Below, piece after piece: positions 19,236-29,541 of a stretch of DNA of 64,000 bases (position 1 is the first letter of the stretch; each line of letters opens with the position of its first letter). A model generated the notes under the pieces. It saw nothing but the letters and a program-made list of their open reading frames with translations. It did not search any database and had not been told where the DNA came from. The stretch lies in assembly GCA_920105625.2 (NCBI GenBank), contig OV050030.1, positions 136,947,918-137,011,917 of the forward strand, given 5' to 3'. The stretch is from Clusia tigrina (taxonomy: Eukaryota > Arthropoda > Insecta > Diptera > Clusiidae). The position numbers were made by a program, and so were the translations under genes.

Positions 19236-20787
19236 TGTGGTACCCTTCACCAAAAGAAGGAAACTGAATCTGGGGACCTTAAGTTTAGGGACCACAAACT
19301 TAACAATGTCCAATGAAATGAAATATCTGGGAGTAATCCTGGACAAAACTCTAACTTGGAAAAACCACTTATCATACATAACTAGTAAAGCCTTAAGAGC
19401 AACCTATGCTTGCCAGAGGTTGTACGCTAAAACATGGGGACTACGGCCAAAAATGATGGCGTGGTCATATAAAACAATAATAGTACCAATGATTACTTAT
19501 GCGTCGTTGGTATGGTGGCCAAAAGTCAACCAAACAGGAGCTCAGAGGACTCTTAACAAGATTCACCGTATAGCCTGTTTGAGTGTGACGGGAGCAATGA
19601 GAACGTGCCCCACACTAGCTTTGGGAGTGATCACTGGACTGACTCCTCTACACCTTGTAGTTAAAAGGATGGCGGCCAGCGCGGCCCTAAGGCTACCTAA
19701 TCTAGCCCATCTTAAAGAAGGCAACCTTTTGGGGCACGCAAAGATTCTGGACACTGTCTGGAATTCTCCGTGCCTCATGGTCTTCGACAAAATGGACAGA
19801 AAATTAGACTTCTCAAAGCAATTCAAAGTGGTCATCAGTGACCGTTCAGCTTGGAGAAACAAGGAAATAACAATAAAACAGGACTCTCAGTTGTGGTATA
19901 CAGATGGGTCCAAAATGGAAGATGGCAGTGCAGGAGCTGGAATTGTAGGGCCAAATTTCCAAAAAGCAATTGCAATGGGAAAAACAGCTTCCATTTTTCA
20001 GGCGGAGGTCCACGCTTTAGAGTTATGTGCTAGAGAATGTCTACGCAGGGGTACACGCAACACCAAAATATGCATACTCTCAGATAGCCAGGCAGCTCCA
20101 AAATCATTAATAAACTTCTCATTCCAATCAAAGCTGGTCTGGGAATGCTGTAAACTTCTCAATACCCTAGCAGCGAGAAACTCTGTTACGCTAATGTGGG
20201 TACCGGGACACGAGGGACATGAGGGCAACGAAATGGCAGATTCTTTAGCAAAAAAGGGTGCAGACACTGCCTTTATAGGCCCAGAACCCTTCTGTGGGGT
20301 AAACAGTAGCTTCACAAATAACTTGTTGTGCGAACAGGAAAAACGAAGTCTGCTAAACTACTGGAGAGCCCAAAAAGGCATGCGGCAGTCGAGACTACTC
20401 ATTGATCCTGAACACATCAGGGTAGATGCTTCTTTAAACCTCAGCAGAAATGACATCAAACTATACACTGAACTTTTAACAGGACACTGTAAACTAAATT
20501 ACCACCTGAAGAAAATAGGCGTGGTAGAAGACGATTCTTGTCGACTCTGTCAAGAGGAGCAGGAAACGGCAGAACACATTCTATGCACTTGCCCAGCGGT
20601 GGCAAGACGCAGACATAAGTACCTAGGCAGTGGGTTCATATCTCCAAATCACCTAGTTAAAATTAAGCCCACAGCAGTTACGAGATTTATAAACAGTCTA
20701 GGACTGTTTTAGTTGGGTACGAGGCTGCACAATATATCTTTTAGGACGCGGTGTTCTTTTAGCCTGTCAATAATAATAATAATAATA
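19236..20787 (+). mobile_element. I-clade LINE, 5'-truncated, (AAT)n tail, 10-bp TSD
   Basis: The insert is flanked by AATTATCATT (19226-19235 and 20788-20797). Its tail is a run of AAT/TAA triplets at 20767-20787, as known for I-factor-like elements. It carries a long uninterrupted C-terminal ORF with RNase H and has inserted into the gag of the Gypsy element on the opposite strand, so it is the younger of the two. Confidence 0.85.
19237..20712 (+). CDS. LINE ORF2 C-terminal part: RT end, RNase H, zinc knuckle
   Basis: The 491-residue frame is free of stops. Residues about 1-130 are the end of RT/thumb (MKYLGVILDKTLTWKNHL, YASLVWWPK). Residues about 218-345 are RNase H with all four acidic positions: LWYTDGSKMEDGSAGAGI (Asp), FQAEVHALEL (Glu), CILSDSQAAPKSL (Asp), WVPGHEGHEGNEMADSLA (Asp). 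A C-terminal CCHC-like motif is CRLCQEEQETAEHILCTCP. RNase H removes template RNA during target-primed reverse transcription. The nominal start is simply the truncation point. The intact frame suggests recent insertion. Confidence 0.92.
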   Translation: MVPFTKRRKLNLGTLSLGTTNLTMSNEMKYLGVILDKTLTWKNHLSYITSKALRATYACQRLYAKTWGLRPKMMAWSYKTIIVPMITYASLVWWPKVNQTGAQRTLNKIHRIACLSVTGAMRTCPTLALGVITGLTPLHLVVKRMAASAALRLPNLAHLKEGNLLGHAKILDTVWNSPCLMVFDKMDRKLDFSKQFKVVISDRSAWRNKEITIKQDSQLWYTDGSKMEDGSAGAGIVGPNFQKAIAMGKTASIFQAEVHALELCARECLRRGTRNTKICILSDSQAAPKSLINFSFQSKLVWECCKLLNTLAARNSVTLMWVPGHEGHEGNEMADSLAKKGADTAFIGPEPFCGVNSSFTNNLLCEQEKRSLLNYWRAQKGMRQSRLLIDPEHIRVDASLNLSRNDIKLYTELLTGHCKLNYHLKKIGVVEDDSCRLCQEEQETAEHILCTCPAVARRRHKYLGSGFISPNHLVKIKPTAVTRFINSLGLF

Positions 20788-20797
20788 ATTATCATTA

Positions 20798-21531
20798 ATT
20801 TTGCTTATGACCTGTTTCTCAATATCGCTTGCAGTGGGTTCCAACTCTTTTACTTGTAAACTTTTAAGTTCACTTATGAGAATCAATAAATTGTCACTGT
20901 AATTAGTTATGGAACTATTACGCTGTGAGAAATTGGTCAAAGTTGTGTGAATTTATGCGATTGACTTCGTGCTTTTGTATCTATCTTGCAGCCTTGCTTT
21001 CAATTCAATGAAAGTAGTAGGCTGAGAAATTGAAGTTATCGCTGTTTTAACGCTAATTGACAGTTTGCCTTCACAGACAAACTATATTAGTATTAATTTG
21101 CTATCATTGTTTAAACTTGCTTCTAAAAGTTCTACCACCTTTAGAAATGCTGGCAATTCTTTGTATTGACCAGAAAAAGTTGGTATGACTTTTAGAGCCA
21201 CTTCTAGATTAAAATTGCTCATATTTGTATTTTGATTTGGTGGTTCTTCTATAAATTTTTCTTCTTCTGCCGTTAATTTTTCGGCAAGTAAGACTTTGGT
21301 CTTGTGATATGTTTCTTTAAAATTGATCAAAAGTTCTGCACGAATTTTGTGGTCACTTGGTGGTTTAATTTGTAGTTGTATGAATCTGTTTCTTAATTGT
21401 TCTACTTCTTCTACTTTTTCTAGTAGTGTCTCCTTTTTATATAGTCTATGAGGAGTTTTTTTTAAGTTTGCGTAAATGCGTTTCAAAATTGCAATTATTT
21501 CTTCCATAAATGGATTTTGTTTGTAAAACAT
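20798..21531 (-). pseudogene. Gypsy gag, N-terminal and middle part right of the LINE
   Basis: The frame 21082-21531 starts MFYKQNPFMEEIIAILKR and contains a helical, Lys/Glu-rich N-terminal half followed by SNFNLEVALKVIPTFSGQYKELPAFLKVVELLE, a layout of Ty3/Gypsy Gag (FSG-x-PxxFxxFI-like start of the capsid). Capsid sequence continues out of frame from 21080 to 20798 (SISQPTTFIELKARLQDRY, FSQRNSSITNYSDNLL, then KQVISKIND). Gag forms the particle and packages element RNA. One in-frame stop lies near 20958. Confidence 0.8.
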
Positions 21532-21637
21532 TTTTAATATTACTAAATCTTATACATCAAAATTATAAAGTATTTATCAATATAAACATTTTAAATAAAA
21601 ATTTTTTTTGTTTTATTTTTTATTATTAAACTAAATT

Positions 21638-21871
21638 TTAAACATTATTTACTTTATTTACGCTCTTATGTACGTATTGCTCAAAATAGTTGTTGAGCTT
21701 GAAAAAGGTATATACTATTAATATTATAACTGCTATCGTCGATGCTGCTCCGGTCAGAATTCCCGTTGTGGTAAAGTTCTTGTTGTTAGAATTCGCGAAA
21801 TTCTCCGTAATTACCGTGGTCTCTTTCGACTGAGGGGACCCCATTACTGTTTTTGCTTTGTCCAGCCGCAT
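21638..21871 (-). CDS. Small membrane-protein ORF upstream of Gypsy gag
   Basis: The frame encodes 77 residues, or 68 from the second ATG at 21844. From that second Met it starts MGSPQSKE, which fits the N-myristoylation pattern MGxxxS. A Thr/Asn-rich stretch is followed by one strong membrane segment (ILTGAASTIAVIILIVYTFF, about residues 39-58 of the long form) and a short tail with Lys and Tyr. It sits between the leader and the gag ATG. It resembles no Gag, protease or Env domain I know. Small fusion-type membrane proteins share this layout, but function here is speculation. Confidence 0.5.
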   Translation of the reverse strand: MRLDKAKTVMGSPQSKETTVITENFANSNNKNFTTTGILTGAASTIAVIILIVYTFFKLNNYFEQYVHKSVNKVNNV

Positions 21872-22155
21872 CTTTGCTGTTCCTGTTCTATGTCATTTAT
21901 CTTCATCCACAATTGGGTGGCCTCGTCCCAAGTCGGGAGTCTTAGTGTGTCGTTCACCAGTGATAACAGGTGAGCGTGCTGCTTCCTTAGATAGACCTGT
22001 CACCTCTTTGACGCTTCGGTCGTGGTACTGCTACTTTCTGAATTCTGGTCAGCTTCTCTTCTTCTCCGCGTTTTATCCGTTCGCGGTACTCCTGGATTGT
22101 TAATGGTTTTGGACTAACCGCTGGTAAGGCCGCAATCGCTGCTTCTACTGTTGAC
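21872..22155 (-). pseudogene. Possible short ORF and leader region of the Gypsy element
   Basis: On the minus strand an ATG near 22155 opens MSTVEAAIAALPAVSPKPL, followed by a charged segment TIQEYRERIKRGEEEKLTR. The frame breaks after about 45 residues. With the next small ORF this gives two short frames before gag. No domain is recognised. The sequence between 22156 and 22340 is leader-like, and no 5' LTR is found. Confidence 0.4.
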
Positions 22156-22348
22156 ATCAAATCTCAATTCAGAAAAATTCAAAAGTATTTCAGAAAATCT
22201 TCAGGAACGAGTTTGGCATCAGAACTGGATAGCAGTTTCCTTGCAGGATACAATACTGTAGAGGAAGATCTATCGAGCTTGTTGTCAGGCAGGATCGCCA
22301 TGAGATGCACGTATTAGTGTGAGCGAGAAATATATGCCACTATAATAC

Positions 22349-22351
<3 letters not shown>

Positions 22352-22426
<75 letters not shown>
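22352..22426. repeat. (AT)n microsatellite
   Basis: About 75 bp of uninterrupted AT dinucleotides. It lies where a 5' LTR of the Gypsy element might have been. Confidence 0.98.
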
Positions 22427-22428
<2 letters not shown>

Positions 22429-23165
22429 TATATGTTGGAGCGTTACTCGGCAAGACGCCATTGAGCAAATTCTAACAGTGAGCCGAAGAAAGACTAATGC
22501 AATAAAAATTCAGATGTTTGAGTTGCCAGTTGGAAACTGATTAGTTTAATTCCCGAGCAGGGTTTTTATATGGTTTATTTGAGTTACAAACTCGATAACA
22601 AATCTCGATTAATTTAATTGTTTATTTATAATCCCTTTCGCTTAAGTCTAACTCAAATTCCACTCAAATGTAAAACAAACCAATTCACCAATGACCGCAC
22701 GCCAGGATTCTAATTACACTGCACATGTCAAGTGTCATAGTGTTGCAGTGTAGCGGATGGGTGTGTCTTATGTATTGGTATGGTTTGGATGTGTAGTTTG
22801 CGTAGGTAGTCTTTGTGCTACACTACGTTTGTGCGCAATAGTGCACATGCACTACAATATACTATAAAGATATTACATCGTTCTCTTCACTCAGCGAAAT
22901 TAGTTAAAATTGCGTGGCTGCCTATGGAGATATTATTAACTCAACACCTGAAGTGTACTCGGCAATGCAAAGGCAAATTATGTAGACACACATTCTGGTT
23001 TTTTCGTTTTGTTACGGCTTCTATATGTGCGTGTGTACTTACTACATGTGCGAATGTTTCTGTGCTTGCTGGCATGTTTACGGCATGCATATGTGTGTAT
23101 GGATATGAATGTAAGAATGTTATTTTTATTTATTTGTTGGAATTGGAATGAAAACGAATTTCAAT
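22427..23165. other. Non-repetitive-looking stretch, no gene recognised
   Basis: The sequence has moderate complexity and one plus-strand frame of 112 residues (22813-23151) without a recognisable domain. Short TATGTGTGTATGG-like runs are present. It may be intron or intergenic DNA. Confidence 0.4.
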
Positions 23166-23323
23166 CATAGCAATCGAAGACGAAGCATTACTTTTTGTCA
23201 ACAGCGGGCCAGTATTATATCATTTTACTGGACCAAAGCTAGAGCAGAATTATTTCATGTCTGTTATAGAAGAAGACTGGAAACGGTGGAGTATTATGAA
23301 ATTCAATCTTGACAAATCATATA
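23166..23323 (+). other. Candidate host exon, unidentified, cut by the mariner element
   Basis: After a possible 3' splice site (AATTTCAATCATAG ending near 23170) the plus strand is open for about 52 codons. The translation has balanced composition (GPVLYHFTGPKLEQNYFMSV, IEEDWKRWSIMKFNLDKSY) unlike the AT-rich noise around it. It ends at the TA into which the mariner is inserted. I do not recognise the family. No start codon or clear donor is seen, so it may be an exon, a degenerate transposon piece or chance. Confidence 0.3.
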
Positions 23324-24627
23324 AAGGTGTTTCCAACAAGAGGTATTATTTTGAATCAACCGGTATTCCGTTAGCTGTCACTTTTGAAGCTTTTATTCTT
23401 TGACATTTGACAAGTAGAAACTACGCCATTGCTAAAAATGGAACGACACACGCTTCAACAACGCATTGAAATTATTAAAATTCACTACAAAAATGGTGAA
23501 AATCTTGCAGTCACAGTTCGCAAAACTAAAGCATTTTTGGGTCGTCATGAAGCACCTTGTCGGACCGCAATACAGAAATTGGTGGAAAATTTGAAGCTGT
23601 TGGGACAAGCTAGTGGTGTGTAGAAAAAAACCCGTGCACGTCGCTCAAGAACAACTGAGAATATTGCTGCTGTAGCCCAAAGTGTTGAAGAAAACCCAGG
23701 TTTGTCCATTCCTCGTCGTTCTTTGGAATTGGGCATTCCACAAACGTCATTACACCGTATTTTGCATAAAGACTTGGGTCTTAAGGCTTATAAAGTTCAG
23801 TTAACACAAGAACGCTAGCCGGCCGATCATCAACAACGTCGTGTATTTGCTGATTGGGTCCTTGAAATGCATGAAAATGATCCGGAATTTCATCGAAAAA
23901 TCATCTTGACTGATGAGGTCTATTTCCACCTCGGTGGCTACGTCAACAAGCAAAATTGTCGCATCTGGAGCTCGGAAAACCCAAGAGTTATTGTTGAGAA
24001 GCCTCTCCATCCTCAACGTGCGACTGTTTGGTGCGGTTTATGGTCCGGCGGGGTCATTGGACCTTACTTTTTCGAAAATGAGGTTGGATCAACAGTTACG
24101 GTGAATGGATTGCTCTATCGAGAGATGACTAATGATTTTTTATGGTCGGAGTTGGATGGTATTGATCTGGACAACGTTTACTTTCAACAAGACGGCGCTA
24201 CGTGCCACACAAGCCACGAAACCATTGCTCTTTTCCGGGAAAAAGTTTCCGGACCGTGTTATCTCTCGAAGAGGTGATCACAATTGGCCACCAAGATCTT
24301 GTGATTTAACACCTTGCGACTTCTTCCTTTGGGGCCACGTGAAAGATAAGGTCTACACCAACAGCCCAGCGTCGATTCAAGACCTCAAAGATAGAATTCG
24401 TGAGGGTATCGAGGACATAGGGCAGCCACTTTGCGATGTGGTTATGGAAAATTTCATGAAAAGGATATGGTCCTGTAAGCGTGGTCGTGGTGGCCATTTG
24501 GCTGATGTTGTTTTTATTATTAACGGCATACCTTCCTCTTTATTACGAATAAAACATCCATCATTTATCTCAAAAAAAGGCATTTTTCTTTGAATACCAA
24601 AATAACACCTCTTATTGGAAAACGCTT
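23324..24627 (+). mobile_element. Mariner element of DD41D type with TIRs and TA duplication
   Basis: The element is 1,304 bp, bordered by TA at 23322-23323 and 24628-24629. Its ends are inverted repeats of about 30 bp: AAGGTGTTTCCAACAAGAGG at the left and, reversed, AAGCGTTTTCCAATAAGAGG at the right, both continuing into TRTTATTTTG. The length and layout are those of a complete but inactivated mariner. The DD41D spacing of its transposase points to the rosa-like group known from tephritid flies. Confidence 0.93.
23438..24593 (+). pseudogene. Mariner transposase (DD41D), inactivated
   Basis: The protein begins MERHTLQQRIEIIKIHYKNG (helix-turn-helix part) at 23438. The catalytic residues are visible as ILTDEVYFHL, YFQQDGATCHTS and DLTPCDFFLWGHVK, with 41 residues between the second and third Asp. 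An in-frame TAG follows GQASGV near 23621 and another follows QER near 23816. A one-base insertion in an A-run near 24242 shifts the frame from ...LFREK into the last third (24132-24593 frame). With two stops and a frameshift it cannot make transposase. Confidence 0.94.
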
Positions 24628-24629
24628 TA

Positions 24630-24666
24630 CATACATACGTACATATGTGTGTACATACATATGTAC
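24630..24666. repeat. TACA/TATG-rich microsatellite
   Basis: An imperfect CATACATACGTACATATGTG-type run follows the right end of the mariner element. Confidence 0.85.
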
Positions 24667-24839
24667 TTATTTGTATTTCGATCATTTTGCCAGGTAGCGA
24701 ATTGTGCCATAAAAAAAATGAAAGAAATGAAAATGAAAGCGCCCTCATGTCTGGTGTTTTTATTTTATGTGCTGTTTGGATTCTTTAAATATAATGAATT
24801 CAATTTGTCATGAAATTTTGGATATTTGAATTTTTTCAG

Positions 24840-24913
24840 AATAGACAAATCTCAGCAAAGTTTATTCTATCGATTTTATATTTTCGATTTAGCAGGATCC
24901 GAACAAACATTTT
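24840..24913 (+). other. Candidate exon with a kinesin-like DLAGSE motif
   Basis: A good 3' splice site (polypyrimidine run ending TTTTTTCAG at 24839) is followed by 74 bp open in one phase and then a strong donor, GTGAGT at 24914. The translation includes RFYIFDLAGSEQT. DLAGSE is the switch II hallmark of kinesin motor domains. The surrounding residues are not enough to prove a kinesin, and no adjoining motor exon is recognised nearby. It could be a fragment of a host gene split by repeats. Confidence 0.35.
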
Positions 24914-25570
24914 GTGAGTGCATCTGCAAGAAAGAATAATTATGCACAAACGACCAATTTTGCTAAAATTAGTGTTAATATTTTAATATTCATACATATG
25001 TTCGTCTGTTGTCTATTCAATCAGAAAATTTATCTAAATAATTTTTAGATTAAGGGTACAGTCAACAAAATCAAGGTTTTAAACATTTTTTTTTAACTTT
25101 GTGAGATCAGCTTGAAATACTATAACCACATTATATTACAAATTAAACCACTCGTACGTACATGAATATGTGCATACATATCTATGAACACTGATTCTCC
25201 GCATTTACATAGTATATGATATGTTCATGAACTTCAATATCAAGTATTAAGTGCATATGTTCTTGTTATACATTGATTTACAAAGTTTTGTAAATAAAAC
25301 CGTATATAATGCAATAACCTATATATAAACATTTATTTCCTATGGAAAAATGTAGCTCAACCATAATTGTGTTCCAACGCGTAATAAACCACTTTATAAT
25401 CGAAAATTATTATAATCAAAAATCTATAAAAAATTATTTAAAGTATTTAAAAATCCAAGAAATTTTAAATTTATATTATGATAAATATTTTTTAGTAAAT
25501 CATATGTTAATATAAGGTGCGTCTTTTTGCCCATTACATTTGACATTTACCTCTAAAAATGTATATGTAC
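24914..25570. other. AT-rich DNA, no gene recognised
   Basis: AT-rich sequence with scattered TATG/CATA-type short repeats; no open frame of note. Confidence 0.5.
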
Positions 25571-25578
25571 ATTATGTG

Positions 25579-25740
25579 TGCAGGGCTCACCCAAGTCGAC
25601 TTGCTTGCATGTTTTTCACAAACGCCATTCGAAATACTACAACCGGCAACACAATCGCTTTGACGTGGAGACTTGGGTTATGGAAACTAATAAAAATGTG
25701 CAAAAACTTCTTACTGCTTCGTGCTTCTTTATGCGTGTGA
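25579..25740 (+). other. Candidate exon, unidentified
   Basis: After TATGTGTGCAG at 25571-25581 the plus strand is open in the phase that reads KSTCLHVFHKRHSKYYNRQ, then FDVETWVMETNKNVQKLLT. Composition is protein-like and more GC-balanced than its flanks. No clear donor site is found, and I do not recognise the family. It is listed because it lies in the same strand and neighbourhood as two other candidate exons. Confidence 0.22.
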
Positions 25741-25894
25741 ACTTGTCTTTGGATGTGTATCCACTTACATACATACATATATAGAAAATACTTTAAATCA
25801 AATAATCTGTCTTGACCTATATTCGTGAATAATAGTTGGGACTTCTTTTCAGTTTTATTTTTAATTATTTGCTGTCTTAATTCTTCCATGCAAC

Positions 25895-26440
25895 TGCATG
25901 TTTTTTTTATATATTATAATGATATTAATTTAATTATATTAATTTAAGTTAATTATTATTTTGTAAATAATGTATTCATATAAAAGCAATATGAAAAATT
26001 TTAATACATCTGCAAAATTCATAATCCATAAGATTAAAATCCAATATACGAACAACAAAAATTTCCTAAAATTGCACATATTCATTGACGTACAAAATGT
26101 TTGATTGGATTAGATTTTGTGAAATTTATGAGCTTCTTCAGACGAATTGCGCAAAAGCATCAAAAAACTAACATAAACAAAGGTATTGAAATCGTACAAA
26201 ACTAACACAGTTTCATGCGCACATGAATTAATGTATGTGAGTTAAGAAACATCGTTATGACTATTTTAGAATTTATTTGCTGTAATGATCTGCTATAGCA
26301 GCAGCAATTGAATGTGGTATAGTAAAATTATTTAATACTGAAACTATTCTTATTATTTTTTATAAAAATAATTATTAGTTTGCTTTCAAAAAAAGGATGA
26401 GCAATTAAAAAAATAAACACATTTCTCAGCGGACTTGAAC
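25895..26440. repeat. Unknown repeat, left copy (A)
   Basis: An AT-rich 546-bp sequence that starts TGCATGTTTTTT and is found again at 30279-30878 in the same direction with roughly 10% differences and small indels. Shared internal marks include GAGCTTCTTCAGACGAATTG and CTGTAATGATCTGCTATAGC. It ends at CTTGAAC where BEL coding sequence begins. Confidence 0.9.
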
Positions 26441-28091
26441 CACTGCCATCTGGGGTCGTCTAAGGAAGTACTATGTACCCGAAACGGACCCTACGCTGCT
26501 TATACGAAGCTAGGATGGGTAGTGTATGGACCGACAAAAGAAATGACTCAGATGGATTGAGCAGCGTGCTTCACTATTAATACAACAAACGATCAGGTGT
26601 TGCACGAATTGGTGGCTGGCTATTTTGAGGTGGAAAACTTCGGTGTCAAAGCGGCACCACCGGTGGAAGGAGCAGCGGATTCTCGTGCAAAGACATTACT
26701 GGCGGAAACCACATCGCGTGTAGGTGGTAGATTCCAGACCGGGCTCTTGTGGAAACACGATGATGGGCGATTGCCAGAAAGTCGCCCGATGGCCATGAAA
26801 AGATTAACTGGAATTAAGCGGAAAATGGAAAAGGATCAGAACTTCGCAGTGGCCTATAGGGCTATAATTGAAAGCTACGCCCACAAGGGTTATGCGCGGA
26901 AACTTAATCATCGCGAAGCGTCCGTCGATACAGATAAAACCTGGTACTTGCCACACTTTGCCGTCACCAATCCAAATAAGCCTCACAAACTTCGCCTCGT
27001 ATTTGATGCCGCGGCTGAGTCTAATGGAGTCAGCCTAAATTCCCAGTTGCTGAAGGGCCCGCAGGACTACCAACCGATGACAACGGTGCTCTTCAACTTC
27101 CGCGAGGGCGATTGCGGTTTGTGGTGACATAAAGGAAATGTTCCATCAGGTGCTGGTTCGACCTGTGGACAGGCACGCGCATAGATTTCTGTGGCGCGAA
27201 GGAGATGTCACACGCGAGCCTGATGTGTATGATATGCTGCGTGTGACGTTTGGCTCTGCATGCTCGCCATGTTCGGCGCAGTATGTGAAAAATACGAATG
27301 CTTTGGCTAATTGTAACTACAATCGTCGCGCTCTGGAGGCAATATTGCGGCATCATTATGTCAAGGATTTCGTGGATAGCTTCACATCCGTAGCCGAAGC
27401 AATACACATTGCAGAGCAAGTTCGGGATATCCATAGAGACGCGGGTTTCGAACTGCGTGGCTTCATGTCGAATTCGCCAGATGTTTTCGATGCATTGAAC
27501 GCTAGCAATTCTGCCGCGAACGGGAGTAGCAAGTGTCTCTCAACGGAAAAGATCCTTGGCATGCATTGGAGCCCGCAGAGCGACGCCTTCGAATTCCACC
27601 CTACATGCCATCAGGTAAATGCAGATGTGATTGCCGGTAGGAGATACCCCACCAAGAGAGAGCTGCTGAGTATTATAATGTCGCTCTTCGATCCATTGGG
27701 ATTCTTGAGCCAATTGACGGTTACTGCCAAATTGATAATGCGCGAGGTCTGGCGTCGGGGAGTTGAGTGGGATGAACAGCTGTCTGACGACATCGCATGC
27801 TTGTGGAAGTCGTGGCTCCAACAATTGGCCCACGTTGAGGATTTGCGCATCCCGCGATGTTATCTCACCTCACCCCTTCGATACGACGCAGAATTGCACA
27901 TATTTGTGGATGCGAGCGAGGAGGCTTTCGCCGCCGTAGCCTACTGGAGATTCGTCTACGACGATGGTGAGGTGGGAATTCAATTTATATGCCCAAAGAC
28001 CAAGACGGCGCCACTGAAATGTCTGACGATACCACGCCTTAGAGCTGCAGGCTGCGGTGCTAGGTGTAAGGCTTATGAGAATGGTTGCTGA
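26441..28091 (+). pseudogene. BEL protease end and reverse transcriptase
   Basis: The piece 26441-26596 reads as the protease-to-RT linker (NGPYAAYTKLGWVVYGP) with a frame break. Frame 26597-27127 continues RT: RPMAMKRLTGIKRKM, TWYLPHFAVTNPNKPHKLRLVFDAAAE. A frameshift near 27125 leads to frame 27138-28091: MFHQVLVRPVDRHAHRFLW, CSPCSAQYVKN, and the RT active site region HHYVKDFVDS, where BEL elements have YVDD. The first catalytic Asp is therefore replaced by Lys. LDPLGFL appears as FDPLGFLSQLTVTAKLIM. The copy is inactive. Confidence 0.92.
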
Positions 28092-29541
28092 TGCGCAGTC
28101 TATTGCTGTTGCTCGTCGTAAGCTTTGGAGCGATTCTGCGACTGTTCTGAGGTGGATTGCCTCGGAGCATCGTCGCTATAAGACTTTTGTAGCACATAGG
28201 ATAGCTGAGATTTTAGCAGAGTCAGAGGTGGCCGACTGGAGGTGGGTGCCGTCAGAGGATAACGTGGCTGATAATGCTACGCGGCCGAATCACAAGTTGG
28301 ATTTTGCTGTGTCATCCAGATGTATACAGGGTCCGGGCTTTCTACGACGGAACGAAGACCCGTGGACAGCTCATAGGGGAAACCATCGAGAGGATACAGA
28401 CGAAGAACTGCGACCAAAATATGCTCTAACTACGGTGAGTCGTCGGTTTATTGAATTTGATAGATTCTCCTCATTTACTAGGCTGAGTCGCGCCATTGCT
28501 TGGATTTTCCGATTTGTGGCACAGTGTCGTAAGCCTGTGTGTAAGCGTTTAAAAACAGGTCTGACTGCTTTGGAGGTGGACGCTGCGGAGCTCTCGTTGT
28601 GCCGCCTGGCTCAGTCTGAGGCCTATACATCGGAACGAGAACTGATTCTAAACGGAGAAAAGGTTCCAGTGCAGAGTGAGCTGCACAGCCTGACTCCATA
28701 CATGGACGAGAGTAAACTCCTGCGCGTTTATGGGCGCAATTATGCAGCAGGATGGATACCGTTCGATAGTCTACGACCAATTATACTGCCGCCGCGCCAC
28801 CCACTAACATTGTTGATCGTCGAACGGTACCACGTTCGGATGAAGCATCAGAATGTCGAGGCGACATTGTGTGAAATTCGTAGAAAGTTCTGGGTAACTG
28901 GAATTCGGCGAATTCTGCGAGGCGTTATTGCACATTGCAGGATATGCCGTTTGATGAGAACCACACCGAACGAGCCGATGATGGGCCCACTTCCTAGAGA
29001 CAGACTGAAGCCCTTCGTTAGGCCTTTTACATTTACGGGTCTTGATTACTTCGTTCCCGTGGTTGTTGCAGTTGGACATCGAACCGAAAAACGTTGGGGA
29101 GTGTTATTTACCTGCCTTACAGTACGAGCTATCCACTTGGAGGTGAGTCACGACTTATCAACGGACTCATGTATCGTGTGCATTCGGAACTTCATAAATC
29201 GCCGCGGAGTGTCAATGCGAATTCGAAGCGATAACGGCAAAAATTTCGTTGGTGTCAATGGTGCAGCAACACGATTTTCTGAGGTTTTGGACACCGATCG
29301 CGTATTGGACGAGATGACCACGAGGGGAGTCGAGTGGCTTTTTAACTGCCCTTTGCACCCTTCTGAAGGAGGCGTGTGGGAGTGCATGGTTCAATGGGTG
29401 AAGAGAGTTCTGCGTCACACCCTTAAAGAAACTGCGCCTCGTGAGCACACGCTGCAGTGCCTCCTAATTGAGACCGAAAACGTCAACTCTAGTAACGCAC
29501 CTGCCTATAGCACCAAACGAAGAAGAGCCACTTACGCCTAA
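28057..29541 (+). pseudogene. BEL RNase H, integrase
   Basis: A long stop-free frame overlaps the preceding one by a frameshift near 28050. It shows RNase H (LWSDSATVLRWI), the integrase zinc module (HVRMKHQNVEATLCEIRRKFW, HCRICRLMRT), and the core with FTFTGLDYFVPV (Asp), RSDNGKNFVGV (Asp) and HPSEGGVWECMVQWVKR (Glu). The DDE residues are all present. The frame ends by a shift into the DUF5641 frame at about 29500. Confidence 0.93.

Noticed and set aside
19563..20315. Minus-strand ORFs opposite the I-clade LINE
   Set aside because: They are shadows of the intact plus-strand RT/RNase H frame.
22352..22426. Origin or regulatory AT island
   Set aside because: A plain AT dinucleotide microsatellite explains it.
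22813..23151. A 112-residue plus-strand protein
   Set aside because: No domain, biased Cys/Thr composition and no homologous pattern; probably chance.
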